From Collybia mongolica (lineage: Eukaryota > Basidiomycota > Agaricomycetes > Agaricales > Clitocybaceae), in NCBI GenBank assembly GCA_013420905.1, contig JAAXNY010000009.1:558001-622000 (forward strand): DNA of 64,000 nt, given 5' to 3'. Shown piece by piece: positions 26,968 to 38,118 of the stretch. Within the stretch, counting starts at the first letter, position 1, and every line of letters starts with the position of its first letter. The translations under genes were made by a program, and so were the position numbers. The notes beneath the pieces are model-generated. The model ran no database searches. It was not told where the DNA came from and was given only the letters and a program-made list of their open reading frames with translations.

Positions 26968-27997
26968 ATGAGCGGAGCCACCACCAACAAGAACGGGTTC
27001 TCATATTCTGAATTCACGCCGGCAAAGTCTCGCAGGAAACGAAAGAATAAGGCGCCCCAGGAACGCATTGGACCACTCGCTCTGCTTCAACGCACCCGGG
27101 AAGATCTGGGGCAAGGCGATTGGTTAACGCAGTGCCAACGTCCGTGCCTTGTGATCCCGCACTAACCCCCGCCTGACCCGCAATTGTCCCCAGAGCTGTT
27201 GGAAGGGTCTTTAAGCAGTGCTACTCTCACGTCCCCCGATGTGCTATGCTTGGGCCTGGGCAGCCCCACCACTTCCCTGAATGCACGCCTCCAGCTTGCG
27301 TTTTTGCTTGAAATATGTGACCGCCTGAATATTGTAAGATGTGTTTTCGCATGTTAAAACGTAACAAAAATCAAGTCTTTTTTTTTTCATCCACCCAGGA
27401 TAACACGGGTGTGTCCATATATGATCCTGTCTTCACGGCGGAAGACGTCTCGCTGTTCGGAGAGCTCCAGATCCGGGTTCTGGTAGAAAACAGGGCATGT
27501 CCGCCATGGCGTCTTATCCGGAAAGTGCTGAACTTTCGAATTCCTCGTAGAACGCGGGATATGTGTTAGAGCGTCCAACTATCTGCTTCATGCCCCACTG
27601 TGACATGGAGCTTTACGAGAATATCCTCAAAGCGAATTGGGAGGCTCAAAAACTCTCTAATCTTCTATTGGTGGCGAACCGTTTGGTGGATTATATCGAC
27701 AGGTGGCTTCCATTCCTTGATCCAGATGGCATACCGTGTGACGGGGGTCTTTTGATAGCAACCCCAAACATAAGCTGGATTCCAGGGTCCCATGTCTTTT
27801 ACAGCTTGGTGAGAAACGCCGCTATCATTGATCGCCGCTCGCGTCTCTGTCTCACGGCTTTCTGTTAGCTCCTATGCTCCGTTGCGAGCCTTTGCCTACC
27901 TCCAGTTCCTGGCCAACAGCCTTCAATAATATCTCGGTGCAGTTCGTCGGAGCAGGCTGACACTTGGTTTGCTGCTATCTCTGATACAATGAAATAG
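26968..27997 (+). CDS. SRR1-domain protein
   Basis: The protein starts MSGATTNKNGFSYSEF with a basic patch (KSRRKRKNK). An intron after WLTQCQ joins to LLEGSLSS. The SRR1 domain follows: DVLCLGLGSPTTSLNARLQL, AFLLEIC, then SIYDPVFTAEDVSLFGEL, VLVENR, then ICFMPHCDMELYENILKANW. The pattern G-x-G-S-P, Y-D-P-x-F and F-M-P-H-C-D is typical of SRR1 proteins (yeast Ber1, plant SRR1). These are linked genetically to circadian light signalling or microtubules, with heme-related roles proposed; the biochemical role is not settled. The last exon after 27811 is uncertain: one frame stops at 27997, while another frame over the same bases reads AFNNISVQFVG, which fits the family end better but needs a different junction. 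Confidence 0.8.
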
Positions 27998-28319
27998 ATC
28001 TTAGCCTATTTAGGGTTTTCAATTGAGTTTGATGAGATTGTGTGACTCCAAATACATCAGTGGAGAAGCCGAAGGTCCGAACAACGGCCGTTTGGGCGGG
28101 TGTGATCGAGTTGTTGTCTCGCTGGCAGCGATGTCCCACAAAGGGGGTGGTCATGGGTTTCCAAGTAAAGGTATAGGGACATGAATATGTCTATAATTAT
28201 CAAGTGCAAATAGTAATTCACCAGAGCAAAACGACAAGATGAATGAGTATGAGACATGGAAAGAGGAGCATGTATAAATGCGATGCAGACGATATGGAAT
28301 ATGACTGGTAACTTAGCGA
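27998..28319. other. Convergent spacer
   Basis: About 320 nt between convergent genes, AT-rich, presumably 3' UTRs. Nothing else seen. Confidence 0.45.
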
Positions 28320-29180
28320 CTAGCACTCTTGGTAAGTATTGTAGTTGTGATGGTGGAGTTCGGAGAATGGCAGGGGGTCAAGCTCAAATGGATTGAAATA
28401 AGATTCGTCTGCATCGAAGTAAATATGTGGAACCGTGTGTCGGAGTCTGCTGCGCTCCGGTGGAAGGGGGACGGAGGCAGCATCGACGAGATTTAGCGAC
28501 GTGCTTGAATTGCCGATGGACGGTGTCAGGGGCACGTCCGACTCGTCGTCCGAAGTATCTTCTATAGCATCGGGGACGGATAGATTTTCAGAGTCGTCGA
28601 GATCATAGTAAGGAAGGGGATCATTATAGGGAGCAGGCAGGGAAGCGAGAGAAGGGGAGTCACACTCATAGGAATGGATAAGTGGTGGATGGAATGGTGG
28701 ATATGGCACAGGATACGGATACGTTACAGCGGGAAGATCGTCCGACGAAGACATTGGAGAGCCTAATGGACTTAATAGCAGCGCGTCTTCATCGTCGTCT
28801 GCAGGAATTATTGATACGCTTGGGTCAGATTCGGCCGGGAAGTCGTCGTCCTCATCGTCACCGAGCCTTTCTAGCAAGGAATCTAGCCATTCGGCTTCAG
28901 AAGCATTTACATCTGCAGTGCGACCACCGACAAGTTTTCCCGCGTCTGGAAACATGAAAGAGTCAACTTCTTCAGATACTTCATCTGCTTCGTCGTCTTC
29001 GCCATCGTCAGGTGGATGGGTGGGATTGAGTTCAGGAAAGGTGGAAGACGCGCAAGAGGGCGAGTGGATAATAGAATTTTTGAGCAATACCCAACGATGC
29101 AAGCTAACACTGTCCTTTCCACCGACGGACAAATGCAACTTGGTACGGGCCAAAGAGAAGAGATTTGTGGGCTCAGACAT
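28320..29180 (-). CDS. Acidic protein of unknown function
   Basis: This is a single-exon gene, unusual in this intron-dense window. It encodes about 286 residues starting MSEPTNLFSLARTKLHLSVG. The first 45 residues are mixed and may form a conserved short module (GGKDSVSLHRWVLLKNSII). The rest is dominated by Asp, Glu, Ser and Pro, with runs such as GDDEDDDFPAESD and a Pro/Tyr-rich piece TYPYPVPYPPFHPP. Near the end comes VPHIYFDADESYFNPFE. No known domain or membrane segment is visible. The frame is open to another Met 23 codons upstream (29249), but that extension reads like leader sequence. The length of an unbroken, compositionally consistent frame supports a real gene; no function can be inferred. 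Confidence 0.68.
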   Translation of the reverse strand: MSEPTNLFSLARTKLHLSVGGKDSVSLHRWVLLKNSIIHSPSCASSTFPELNPTHPPDDGEDDEADEVSEEVDSFMFPDAGKLVGGRTADVNASEAEWLDSLLERLGDDEDDDFPAESDPSVSIIPADDDEDALLLSPLGSPMSSSDDLPAVTYPYPVPYPPFHPPLIHSYECDSPSLASLPAPYNDPLPYYDLDDSENLSVPDAIEDTSDDESDVPLTPSIGNSSTSLNLVDAASVPLPPERSRLRHTVPHIYFDADESYFNPFELDPLPFSELHHHNYNTYQEC

Positions 29181-29876
29181 AGCAAGGACGAAGTGGTGTA
29201 GAGTGTGTAAGATGAACGAGCGCCTAAAAGATGTTGAGCTTTCGTGCACATCTTTGCCGGGTGGAACTTGGTGAATTAAAGGAACATACCGTATGCAGGG
29301 GCCCGTGGGTCAGCAGTTGTGTATGCGGTAGACAATTTCAGGTTCGAATAACAGAGAGCCGTTCTTGGAAATCCTCGATAATTTATTGACCATTCTCACT
29401 TCAAGACTCCGCCAGACAGTCAACTTGGTGACTCGGCGATACAAGAAATAAAGAATGAGTGTTGGGAGGGACGACGGGACAGGGATTTGAGTTAAGCGAA
29501 CATGGGACGGGGTGGTCGCGGGGGAGGCGAGATGGGCGAGACAAAAGGGAAAGGCGCGGGTTTAAATACAAAATTGTCTGTGTCGGCCTATTGACTCGAA
29601 GCAAACCAGCCCGGTCACATGTCCGTCACTCCTCCGCGGCTCGAGCAACAGCCGAACCGATCGGGCGAACTTAACGCCCCCTCGGACATCCACCCGATCC
29701 CGAACTCTTCCGATCGGACGATAAGGCGCCACTTTGCAATGTGTCTAATCCCAGGTCGCCGCAAATACTTCATACATGTCCTCCAAATATGTATCTATAC
29801 TTTCTCTCACACCACAACTCAGCCGTCCGAGTAATAACTACAAGAAAAATGTTGCCAGTAATAGCAGATATCCACA
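29181..29876. other. Spacer between the acidic gene and CDC27
   Basis: About 700 nt upstream of the acidic-protein gene and downstream of CDC27, both on the minus strand. Plus-strand open frames here have no protein-like features. Confidence 0.45.
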
Positions 29877-32747
29877 TCATCCTTCGTCCATCTTATCGTC
29901 ACCCATTTCAACCTTTATTGTGTCAAGGAGCTTCTTGATCTTGTTTAGGCTTTTTGGGGAAATATCTCGTGCAACGGCGAGTGTCTGCGCCGACTTCGTC
30001 TCGTCTCCAAGAAGGCGGTACACTTTGGCGAGCTGGAATACAACATTGGACTCTTCTGGCGTTGAGTTCCTGAGATACTCGAGATCCTGCACGGCCAGCT
30101 GTGAAAACACAAGATTAGCACTGAGAGCTTTTCGCTGATAGAAGCGTCTGCGAAGCTACCCACCTCGTACTTCCTCATCGAGACCAAGATCTTAGCTCTC
30201 CTATACCGAACCAGCGCATTATCCGAAGCCAATCGAACTGCATCATCGAATAGCGAAAGTGCAGCAGTTCGATCCCCGCGCCGTTCAACAGCCTGCGAAA
30301 TTAAACAGAGATCCGGAGCCGTTGAACATTTTTATGTCACTCCACCCTATAATGATTCCACGTACCATCCCTACGCACCCAAGGAGGACCGCATTCTTAG
30401 GGTGGATCTCGACCGCTTTCCTATAATGGTATTCGGCCAAGCGTATTTTGCTCATCCGCAAATAGCACGTTCCCAGTCCGTACCTGGAAATCATGTCAGA
30501 AGATAGCGCATTGATACCCGAATGTCTGTAAATGACTAGTTGTGCTTACCAGGCGTTGTAGTGGCGTGGATCAGCACGTAATGCGGACTGGAAGAAGTTG
30601 ATTGCTTTATCGAGGTCTTCGTCAATGGACTCGTGCCCACTGAGAGTGAACGCGTAAGCGCGTGTGGGATCCAGTTGGGCGGCACGCCGAAAGCATGTCA
30701 GAGCTTGTGACCGCTCTTTTTGCAATGAGAATAGATTGCCGATAGCAATCCAGGCCTGGGAAGATTGAGGGTTGATATTAAGTAATTCTTGAGCCAGATA
30801 TGACAAGTCGACATTGCGCTGCAAATGCCAAAGAAGGGTAGAATAGACTTCCATATCCCATAGCCGATTGGGGTCAAGAACCCGAAGAGCTTTGAAGGCA
30901 CGGTCAGCCTGTAAACAAAAGCCGTCAATGATGCATCCCCGGCCCGATACCATATCAAAGACGTACAGATGCAAAGTCCAACTTCTCATAGTGCGCCCTC
31001 CCAACCAATGCCAGGACCCATGGGGTGCGTTGGTGGGCATGCGGAAGTTGTTCCAGCTCATCCAAGCACTTCTGGCAATCATACACAGCTAGTGCTCTTG
31101 TTGCACTCGCAAAACGTCGTGTTATATTGTAGATGTAATGATCCGCTAGCTCTGCTTCATATTCGTCCTGAGCCGCCTGCTCGTGAGCAGACGTCCAGTT
31201 ACTCGGAGACGGTGACACTTCTGAACGTGGTGAATGTGCTACCGAAGGGGGGGATTGGGAATAAGCAACTTCGCCGAGGGCAAGCCCCTCTTCCTCCATT
31301 TCGGATTCCGTGGATCGTGACCGGACATGAGTTGACGGTCGTCGTCGCGCCGTGGGATGCTGTATGTTTGGGATAAGGATGAACAAAATAATATCAATGT
31401 ATTATGATGTATATCTACTCTCACCTTGGATGCGTGAGTTTGTTTGATGCCCGTCCCACTGAGGAGTCGAGTGCTTCGACGAGTTGCGATGTTTGATATT
31501 ATCGGTTGATTGCTCTTTCCGAGGCCGGCGGCTGTCCTAGAGGACGTCGTGGTCTGAGAACGACGACCGGAAGATGAGAAGATGTTAGCAAATATCAAGG
31601 CCGGGCGTGCGCGTGCCTTTTTCGAGGGGTCGTCCATAGTCAATTTACTCGGCTTGATAGACTTTAATGCTTCGGGCTGTCGTGCTATTGAGCGTTGCCT
31701 CTTGGGCATCGGTCCACCCTCGTCTGCTGAAGAAAGCGGCCGAGGAATGAGTGTTTGAGGAAAACCTGGATTTATGGGTTGTGATCGCGTGGGCCGATGA
31801 AAGGAGTTGTCAGGTGGGTAGAACGACGAATCGTTAGTAGCTCTGTTTGGGTTAGTGTAAGAAGATTCAAAAGTATTCGTTCATGGGAATGAATTTACAT
31901 GGAATCGCGAGGGCCACCTTGTGGCGGGCCCATTCTGAAGGGTTGGGGTGGTGCCAAGTCGGGTTTCCAAGCGCGGAAGAGATTACCGGCATGTCCTGTG
32001 TCTGGTGTAAAGAATCCAGTACCTGTGGCGACTGGTATGGATTTCGCCTGCTGATCTTCTGGTGGTGCTCTTCTGAGAGGTGGGGGTCGGGGAGGGAATA
32101 TATCGTCGACCTCAGGTATCGATCCTGCGAAGTGATGTTGGTGGATTACCGCAGGATCACTGAGGAAAAATAACGCACCAAGAGCACACAACCCCTCGAA
32201 CGCCTCCCACAGTTGCGGATTTAATGTCAGGGCTTGTCGGTAGCTGATGGATGCCTTTTCAGGAAGGTTGCCTTTCAAGGCCATGTTGCCGGAGCGACAG
32301 CGTAAAGCCGCCTCATCGGGGAAGGGCTGCGCAACTCTACGGCTCGTTGACGCTGTTGCGGGGTTAACAAAGCCAGCATAGCTATGAAGGGAGAGACCAA
32401 CCACTCGGAACATATGTTGGGTCGTGCAGTGTCCCCTCCAGCGCTTCACGCGCTTGTCGATGGCGACCTAACATGGTGCTGCACTTGGATTTTATCTCCA
32501 AACATCCACTACATTGTACATCTGGCGAAAGCGTGACTAAGGATAGAGCAGAGTAGGTTTGACCTTCATGGAGAAGTGCAGTGGCATACAGATGTCGCGC
32601 GTCGTGGTTGTTCTGGTCCAGTGCATAGTATCGTTCCGCATGAAACACGGCTGTTCTCAAGAGGTCAGAGTCTAGACATGACCACACTAGGGACTGGAAA
32701 CGTTGAGCAAGATGGGGAAAGAACGAGGGTGGTGATTCTTGCTGCAT
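29877..32747 (-). CDS. CDC27: Anaphase-promoting complex subunit Cdc27 (APC3)
   Basis: This is a TPR scaffold subunit of the APC/C ubiquitin ligase. The N-terminal TPRs start at MQQESPPSFF, with LLRTAVFHAERYYALD and HLYATALLHEGQTYSAL. A CSGCLEIKSKC segment follows, then a long disordered linker rich in Pro and Ser. The C-terminal TPR superhelix is regular: WVLALVGRAHYEKLDFASA, ADRAFKALRVLDPNRLWDME, SSQAWIAIGNLFSLQKE, ALTCFRRAAQLDPTRAYAFT, SALRADPRHYNAWYGLGTCY and YHYRKAVEIHPKNAVLLGCV. It ends VEMGDDKMDEG. The order TPR - linker - TPR with NAWYGLG is diagnostic of Cdc27 and it would dock Cdh1/Cdc20 IR tails. The Met at 32747 is chosen because it precedes the first helix directly; the frame is open farther upstream. 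Confidence 0.92.
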
Positions 32748-33135
32748 GTGGTTCAATTTTCCTGGATCATAGAGCGGGTGTGGTAGAGACGAATTCCCAC
32801 AAGAAAGGCCGTAAACGTTGAAGGCGACTGCGTCGGCGCGTATGGCGTCGGACGTAGCTCGAAGGTGGCGATGTCTGGTCAAAACCAAAATCAGAACACT
32901 GAGATGTTCAGCTCAATGTTGATCCTCTGTTATAATGCACGTGACTCCACGCGTCCTTGTCACTCCGCTCCCAAAATTAAAGGGCACTGCCACCGTCCCC
33001 ACTTATTCAAATTCCATGAGGGTTGGCTCAGTCTTTATTTCGATCATATTTGTATCTTTACAATTCTGCTCTATATACCTCAGCTTGGTTAGACGTCTGC
33101 GACCAGACGTCACATCCCAGAGGGTCTGGTGGCGC
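32748..33135. other. Spacer between CDC27 and CCT1
   Basis: About 390 nt, the CDC27 promoter and the 3' end of CCT1. A run of ten A lies at about 33180, inside the last CCT1 intron. No other feature. Confidence 0.4.
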
Positions 33136-35199
33136 TTAATGGCCGTGTGGGTCGGGGTCTCCTTTTTGCTCTGCCGGAAAAAAAAAAAACAAGATCAGTA
33201 ACATGTCATGCCATGATTCCAATGAAACAAGACCATCGTGTGACTGACCTGGCACGCATTGAATGGCATCATCGATGCGCAGCAGTGACACAGCTGCCTC
33301 ATAGGCGGACTTTAAGCTTTTCACCTTACTCATTGTCGGCTCAAGGACTCCCGCGGCAACATTATCTCGAACTTCACCATTCATCAAATCAAGCCCATAC
33401 CGTAAAAGGGCTTTTTTGGGGTCCCCAACAGGCGCATTTTGGGCTGCGTTGTGATAAGATCGTAGTTTCGCAATCAGATCAGTAGAGTCCTTGGCAGCGT
33501 TGACTGCTAAAGTTTTTGGGATTGATAACAAAGCACCAGCAAACTCTGCAATCGCGAGTTGTTCTCTCGAGCCCTGTGATTGAGTAGGTCTCATGATGGG
33601 AGAACGGGATGTATGGCGAGTAACATACCAGTGTGGTGGCAAAATTCTCTAGGTAGATGCTTAATGCAGATTCAACCGCTCCGCCTCCAGGAACCACTGC
33701 GCCGCTCTCGAGTGTCCGCTTAATGACTGACAACGTATCGTGCAGTGCCCGTTCCATCTCATCGAGCATGTAGTCGTTCGCTCCCCGCAACACAATTGAG
33801 GATGAATTTACTACCTTTGTCCCCTTGATCAAGATGAGCTCGTCGTCTGAGATACGTTCCTGGATGACTTCGTCGGCAGTTCCCAGATAGCTCGCCTCAA
33901 ATGTTTCTTCGCCCTCTAAGTTTGCAAGACTGGATACAAGGGTTCCTCCGGTTGCCTTAGCAATACGACGCAGATCCTCCTTTCTGCATCGACGGACTGC
34001 CATAGCTCCCGCCTCCACAAATTCTTTTAAGCAGAGATCGTCGATGCCTTTCGTTGTAAGAACAACATTTGCCCCAGCACCCAAGATCTTTCGGATTCGC
34101 TCCAAGGTAATCTCAGCCTCCCTGTCGTCAGTGGTAGGGGTGCCTCGATTTAGACCACAGCGATGACATACCGTTTTCTTATCTCCTCTAATTGATTGGG
34201 GTCGTCGACCAGAATTTGGATGCCCAGCTGCATACGGGTTTTGGACAGATTGATATCGAGGCAGGCAATCTTGGCGTTTGAAATACGCTTCTTCATGGCT
34301 AATGTATGTTCAGTATATCTGATAGCGCCACAGAATATAACTATACATGCCTTGACTTGCGACCGTGCAGTTAAGTGCATATCCTGAAACAAACAGGGAT
34401 TCTCTGGCGCTCCGACCATGGGCTTTTAGAACATTTACCGCTTTAACGGGATATTTAATGTCACCACGCATATTGATCGTCTTTACGGACAACATGGCAT
34501 CGACAGCCATAGGTGCGAATAAATCGTCATCGCTGTATACTGTTCAGAGGCAGGAAGTAATGCGTAGATAGGAAGCACTCACTTTCCAATAATCTTGCTT
34601 GACATCGTGGTTTTTGCGACGTTGATTAGTGCTTCTCTCCCCAAAGAATCGACCTTTATGCTCAGCTGATCCTGCATGAACTTCACAGCCTCTCTGCATG
34701 CCAGCCGATACCCGGTTATGATCGTCGTTGGATGTATCTTGGCTTTGACCAATTCGTTTGCACGACGAAGTAGTTCGGCAGCGATGATCACGACAGAGGT
34801 CGTGCCATCACCTACTTCCTTGTCTTGTTTTTGGGCAAGGTCAACGAAAATGCGACCTGCAGGATGTTCTACGGACAGAAGAGAAAGGATGGTGGCACCG
34901 TCGTTAGAGATCGTGACTTCCTGTTAGGGTTCCTGGAGATAAGTAAGAGGTTCTCGGCTTGAGGCAATAGACTACACACTCCAATGCTATCCACCATCAT
35001 TTTGTCGAGGCCCAGAGGCCCCAGAGAGCTCTTTACAATATTCGAGATGGATTGCGCAGCGATGACTGAAGATCATGGTTTATGAGCTCAGAAGACGTTA
35101 TGGCCCAGCACACGACTGACCATTTTGATCACGAATGTCTTGACCAGAAACACGATCCCCCCCAAGAAAGGCGCCAGCTCTGGGATCACGTTGGAACAT
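33136..35199 (-). CDS. CCT1: T-complex protein 1 subunit alpha (CCT1)
   Basis: This is one of the eight subunits of the cytosolic chaperonin TRiC, which folds actin and tubulin. It starts [20 protein letters not shown]. Group II chaperonin motifs follow in order: [47 protein letters not shown] and the ATP-binding [15 protein letters not shown]. The apical domain has [20 protein letters not shown] and [15 protein letters not shown], and the equatorial return has [40 protein letters not shown] and [20 protein letters not shown] match the alpha subunit rather than the other seven. About ten introns interrupt it. The final exon adds [11 protein letters not shown] after CVP. Length is about 555 residues, normal for the family. 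Confidence 0.95.
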
Positions 35200-35701
35200 T
35201 GTGTTCGTTCGTCTCGGAAACGGGATGAAACAATATTCGACTATCGGCAAAAGTCTAGTAGGGAGGAGGATTCAACGCGTTCACGCGTATTTGGTCGGCT
35301 CTTCAAAATATTTTTATTCAAACCACGCGAGGCTGTGACCCCGCTCGTAGCTTACAGAGACGGCGCAGGCTCCTTTATTTTCTCGACAAGGCTTGCTCTG
35401 CATCCAACTTAGGCACAAGAAGAACAACCTCACATTTACAATATATGGCCGAGTTTTTGCTCATTTTTGCACACAACCTGATCATTCTCCTGAAACGTGA
35501 ATTCACAACCATTTCCGCTCATATTTAAATGAAAGGCACTAATTCCTTGCTGGCTAATCTACGGAGGAGAACGTACCTGTAGGTCTTCTTAACATTCGTC
35601 CATGACCTGGAGGTTTGTATCAATTGCCTGAAATGTTACGACCAGGTTGACTTAAATTCATCCTCAATCCTGTCCTTGGTTCGAGGCGGCACCCGCAGCG
35701 G
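35200..35701. other. CCT1 upstream region
   Basis: About 500 nt between the CCT1 start and the last stop of the repeat locus. No coding feature was supported. Confidence 0.4.
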
Positions 35702-37074
35702 CTACATCGCAATCGTCACCACCACTTGCCCCCCTGCGACCCGCATGACTCGATGGGAGCGCTTAGCGATCTCTTCAAATTCACGCCCAGACAGTTGATC
35801 GAAGATAGCTGTACCTGCGGCAGCACCGAGACCCTCAGCGAGCGTAGAAGCACCAGCACCGGGCCCCCTGCGGCCTCTGCGACCACCACGCCCACGAGGA
35901 GAGCGTTCCAGTATATCTTCAAATTCCCGGCCGGCAAGTTAATTGGAGATGATTGTGCCTGCAGCGGCACCGAGACCCTCAGCGAGCGCAGAAGCGCCAG
36001 CACCGGGTTACCTGTGACCACCGGTACCACCACGGCCACGAAGGGAGCGTTCTAGAAACTCTTTAAACTCGCGACCGGAAAATTGGTCGGATGCTGCCAT
36101 GCCTAAGACAGCACCAGCACCCTCAGCGAGTGCACTGGCGCCACCGCTGCCCCTGCGATCTCCACGACTGCGTCCACCGCATCCACCACGACCACGAGGA
36201 GAACGTTCCAGGATATCTTCAAAACTACGACCGGCAAGTGATTAGAGATAACTGTGCCTCCGGTGGTACCGAGACCTTCAGCGAGTGCAGAGGCACCGGC
36301 GCTGGGGCCTCTGGGGCCTCCGCGGCCACCACGAGGGGAGCGCTTTAGAATATCTTCGAGCTTACGACCAGCAAGTTGGTCGATGCTACTGTGCTTATAG
36401 CGGCACCAGCACCTTCAGCGGGCGCACTGGCGCTGGCACCGCCTCTGCGGCCACGATAACCACGACTGCGAGGAGAGCGTCCCAGGATATTTTCAAATTC
36501 CCGACCGGCAAGTTGATTGGATACGACTGTGCCTGCAGCTGTACCAAGGCCATCGGGGAGTGCGCTGGCAGGTCCGCTGGGCCCTCTTAAAACGCTCCAA
36601 GATCATGTTGTCTTCGAAGTCTCGGCCAGCTATCTGGGTGATATCAGTGGTGGTACCTGCAGGGTCTGCAGCTACTCGACCTAGCCGCCTATTCGACCGA
36701 GACCTTTGCCTCGGGGAGAGCGTTCCAAAATGCCCTCGAAGTCTCGCCCCGAAATTCCGGTCGCAATTTGATGAGTAACAGCACTTAACCCAACATCACC
36801 GTGCTCGGCGGCGGCATTATATCTGCCGTGGCTTCCTCGTCGGGGGTCGCGTTGCAATAGCAGATTCTCTTCAAGCTCGCGGCTGGCGAGCGTCGATACA
36901 ACCCCCGGCGCTCTGCACCTGCAGCAATTCCTGCAAGGTCTGCCACGTTTCCCAGTCTCTTGTAACTACGACGAGGCTCGCGTGCCTCGAGAGGGGATTC
37001 TGTGGGGAAGGCTGATGTCAAAGCCGCAGAGCTGACGCAGGTGAGTATGACGATTGAGCGAAGGAGAGTTTCAT
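35702..37074 (-). pseudogene. Decayed tandem-repeat secreted-protein gene
   Basis: Read on the minus strand, an ATG at 37074 starts MKLSF. One base out of that frame lies a signal-peptide-like stretch (LLRSIVILTCVSSAALTSAF), followed by dibasic sites (EPRRSYKR, ERRGLYRR, SLKR). About nine diverged copies of a unit then follow, with the core GREFEDILERSPRGRGG and GAGASALAEGLG. Unit spacing measured on the LAEG codons is about 144, 144, 155, 137 and 139 nt. The copies are not in one frame: TAA replaces an expected Gln codon after ISN near 35940, a stop interrupts near 36009, and single-base losses shift the frame near 36240 and 36380. No set of standard introns repairs all of these. The parent gene probably encoded a secreted repeat protein cut by a Kex2-type protease; this is inference from the dibasic sites. 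Confidence 0.55.
35776..36900. repeat. Tandem repeat array, about nine units of ~144 nt
   Basis: The phrase for (Q/H)LAGREFEDIL recurs at about 35776, 35920, 36062, 36220, 36357, 36495, 36616, 36737 and 36868 (minus-strand sense). The first five or six units counted from the 35.8 kb end are most alike. Units nearest the signal-peptide end (36.6-36.9 kb) are the most diverged and shorter, which suggests expansion at the 3' side of the gene. Confidence 0.7.
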
Positions 37075-37433
37075 GGTGAATTACTTTTTGAGAGTGATCT
37101 TGGTATATCAGACCTACTGAGGAAAGGGTTATGTTGTTGTGCAGAAAGTTCAGACCGGCTGAGCTGTGAGGATGTATTGACGGGAATTTGAGGTATTTAT
37201 GTGCTTTGAAGACATAGCCCGACATCCCAAATACGTCTGCCGTTTCACTCACATCTGTTAACTTGCAGCGAAGATGTAAGATCATGACTTTGAAACGGGA
37301 CAGACCCCCAAGGAGACACTATTGTTGTGTTACTGACCCAAACGTCGGATCCCCTGTGTTTTAATTGACTAAATGGATCAGGGTAATTCCTCAACTTGAA
37401 AAGTGGGACATGGACCAAGCGAGAGGAAGGTAT
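37075..37433. other. Upstream of the repeat gene
   Basis: Possible old promoter of the decayed repeat gene. No coding feature. Confidence 0.35.
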
Positions 37434-37435
37434 TA

Positions 37436-37733
37436 GGGTGTTTCACAGTAAGCTTTTTATCACCTTTTTTATACATTTTTTGGCTCACTTTGCTTCAACT
37501 TTTATGAGAAAAGGTAACTTGTTTGTCCCCTGTTGCACCGGGGAGGAAAGAAAAAACTTGGAAAACTTGGAAATAAAATAAGCTGGAGAAAGAGTTATGC
37601 ATCGACCCACGAATTTTTCACTTTTTATTTGGTTGAGTCCAAGTTTCTGTCCAATATTTGTTTCAACTTTGATAAATGTTGGAGGAAAAGCTGAACGGTA
37701 AAAAGCTGAAAAAAAGCTTACTGCGAAATACCC
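37436..37733. mobile_element. MITE, Tc1/mariner-like (TA target site)
   Basis: A 298-nt AT-rich segment is bounded by imperfect terminal inverted repeats. The left end reads GGGTGTTTCACAGTAAGC and the right end, reverse-complemented, reads GGGTATTTCGCAGTAAGC. Similarity continues through a T-rich tract to roughly 30-35 nt. A TA dinucleotide flanks each end (37434-37435 and 37734-37735), the target duplication made by Tc1/mariner transposases. There is no coding capacity, so it would have moved with a transposase supplied in trans. Confidence 0.72.
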
Positions 37734-37735
37734 TA

Positions 37736-38110
37736 TCGATTGCACTGCAGGCCGAGATTTCTTTTTTTTTTCTTTCAAAATTATGATCTGCTGTGAGGTA
37801 TGTGCGCCGATCTGGTTCGTCTACAACTAAGTTCCGCACTCAATACGCATGCTTGGCGGCAGTGATTCCTAAAAATAAGAAACTGCGCCGATGGTGATGA
37901 GGATTGAATATTGAACAACCTGTTGGGGACCACTGCATGAGACTACGATATATTTGAACCGCATCTAAAGACAACCCAAGAGTGATAAAATATGCAATGT
38001 CCTAGAGATGTGGCGGCATGACCTAATGTGACATAAATCAGTGGTATCATGATGGTGGTGCTAAAACCGTGACGGCCCCGATCCGCGTACGTTTCAACAT
38101 CAGGGTGTTA
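37736..38110. other. Spacer between the two MITEs
   Basis: About 375 nt with no coding signal. Confidence 0.4.
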
Positions 38111-38118
38111 ACCAACAC

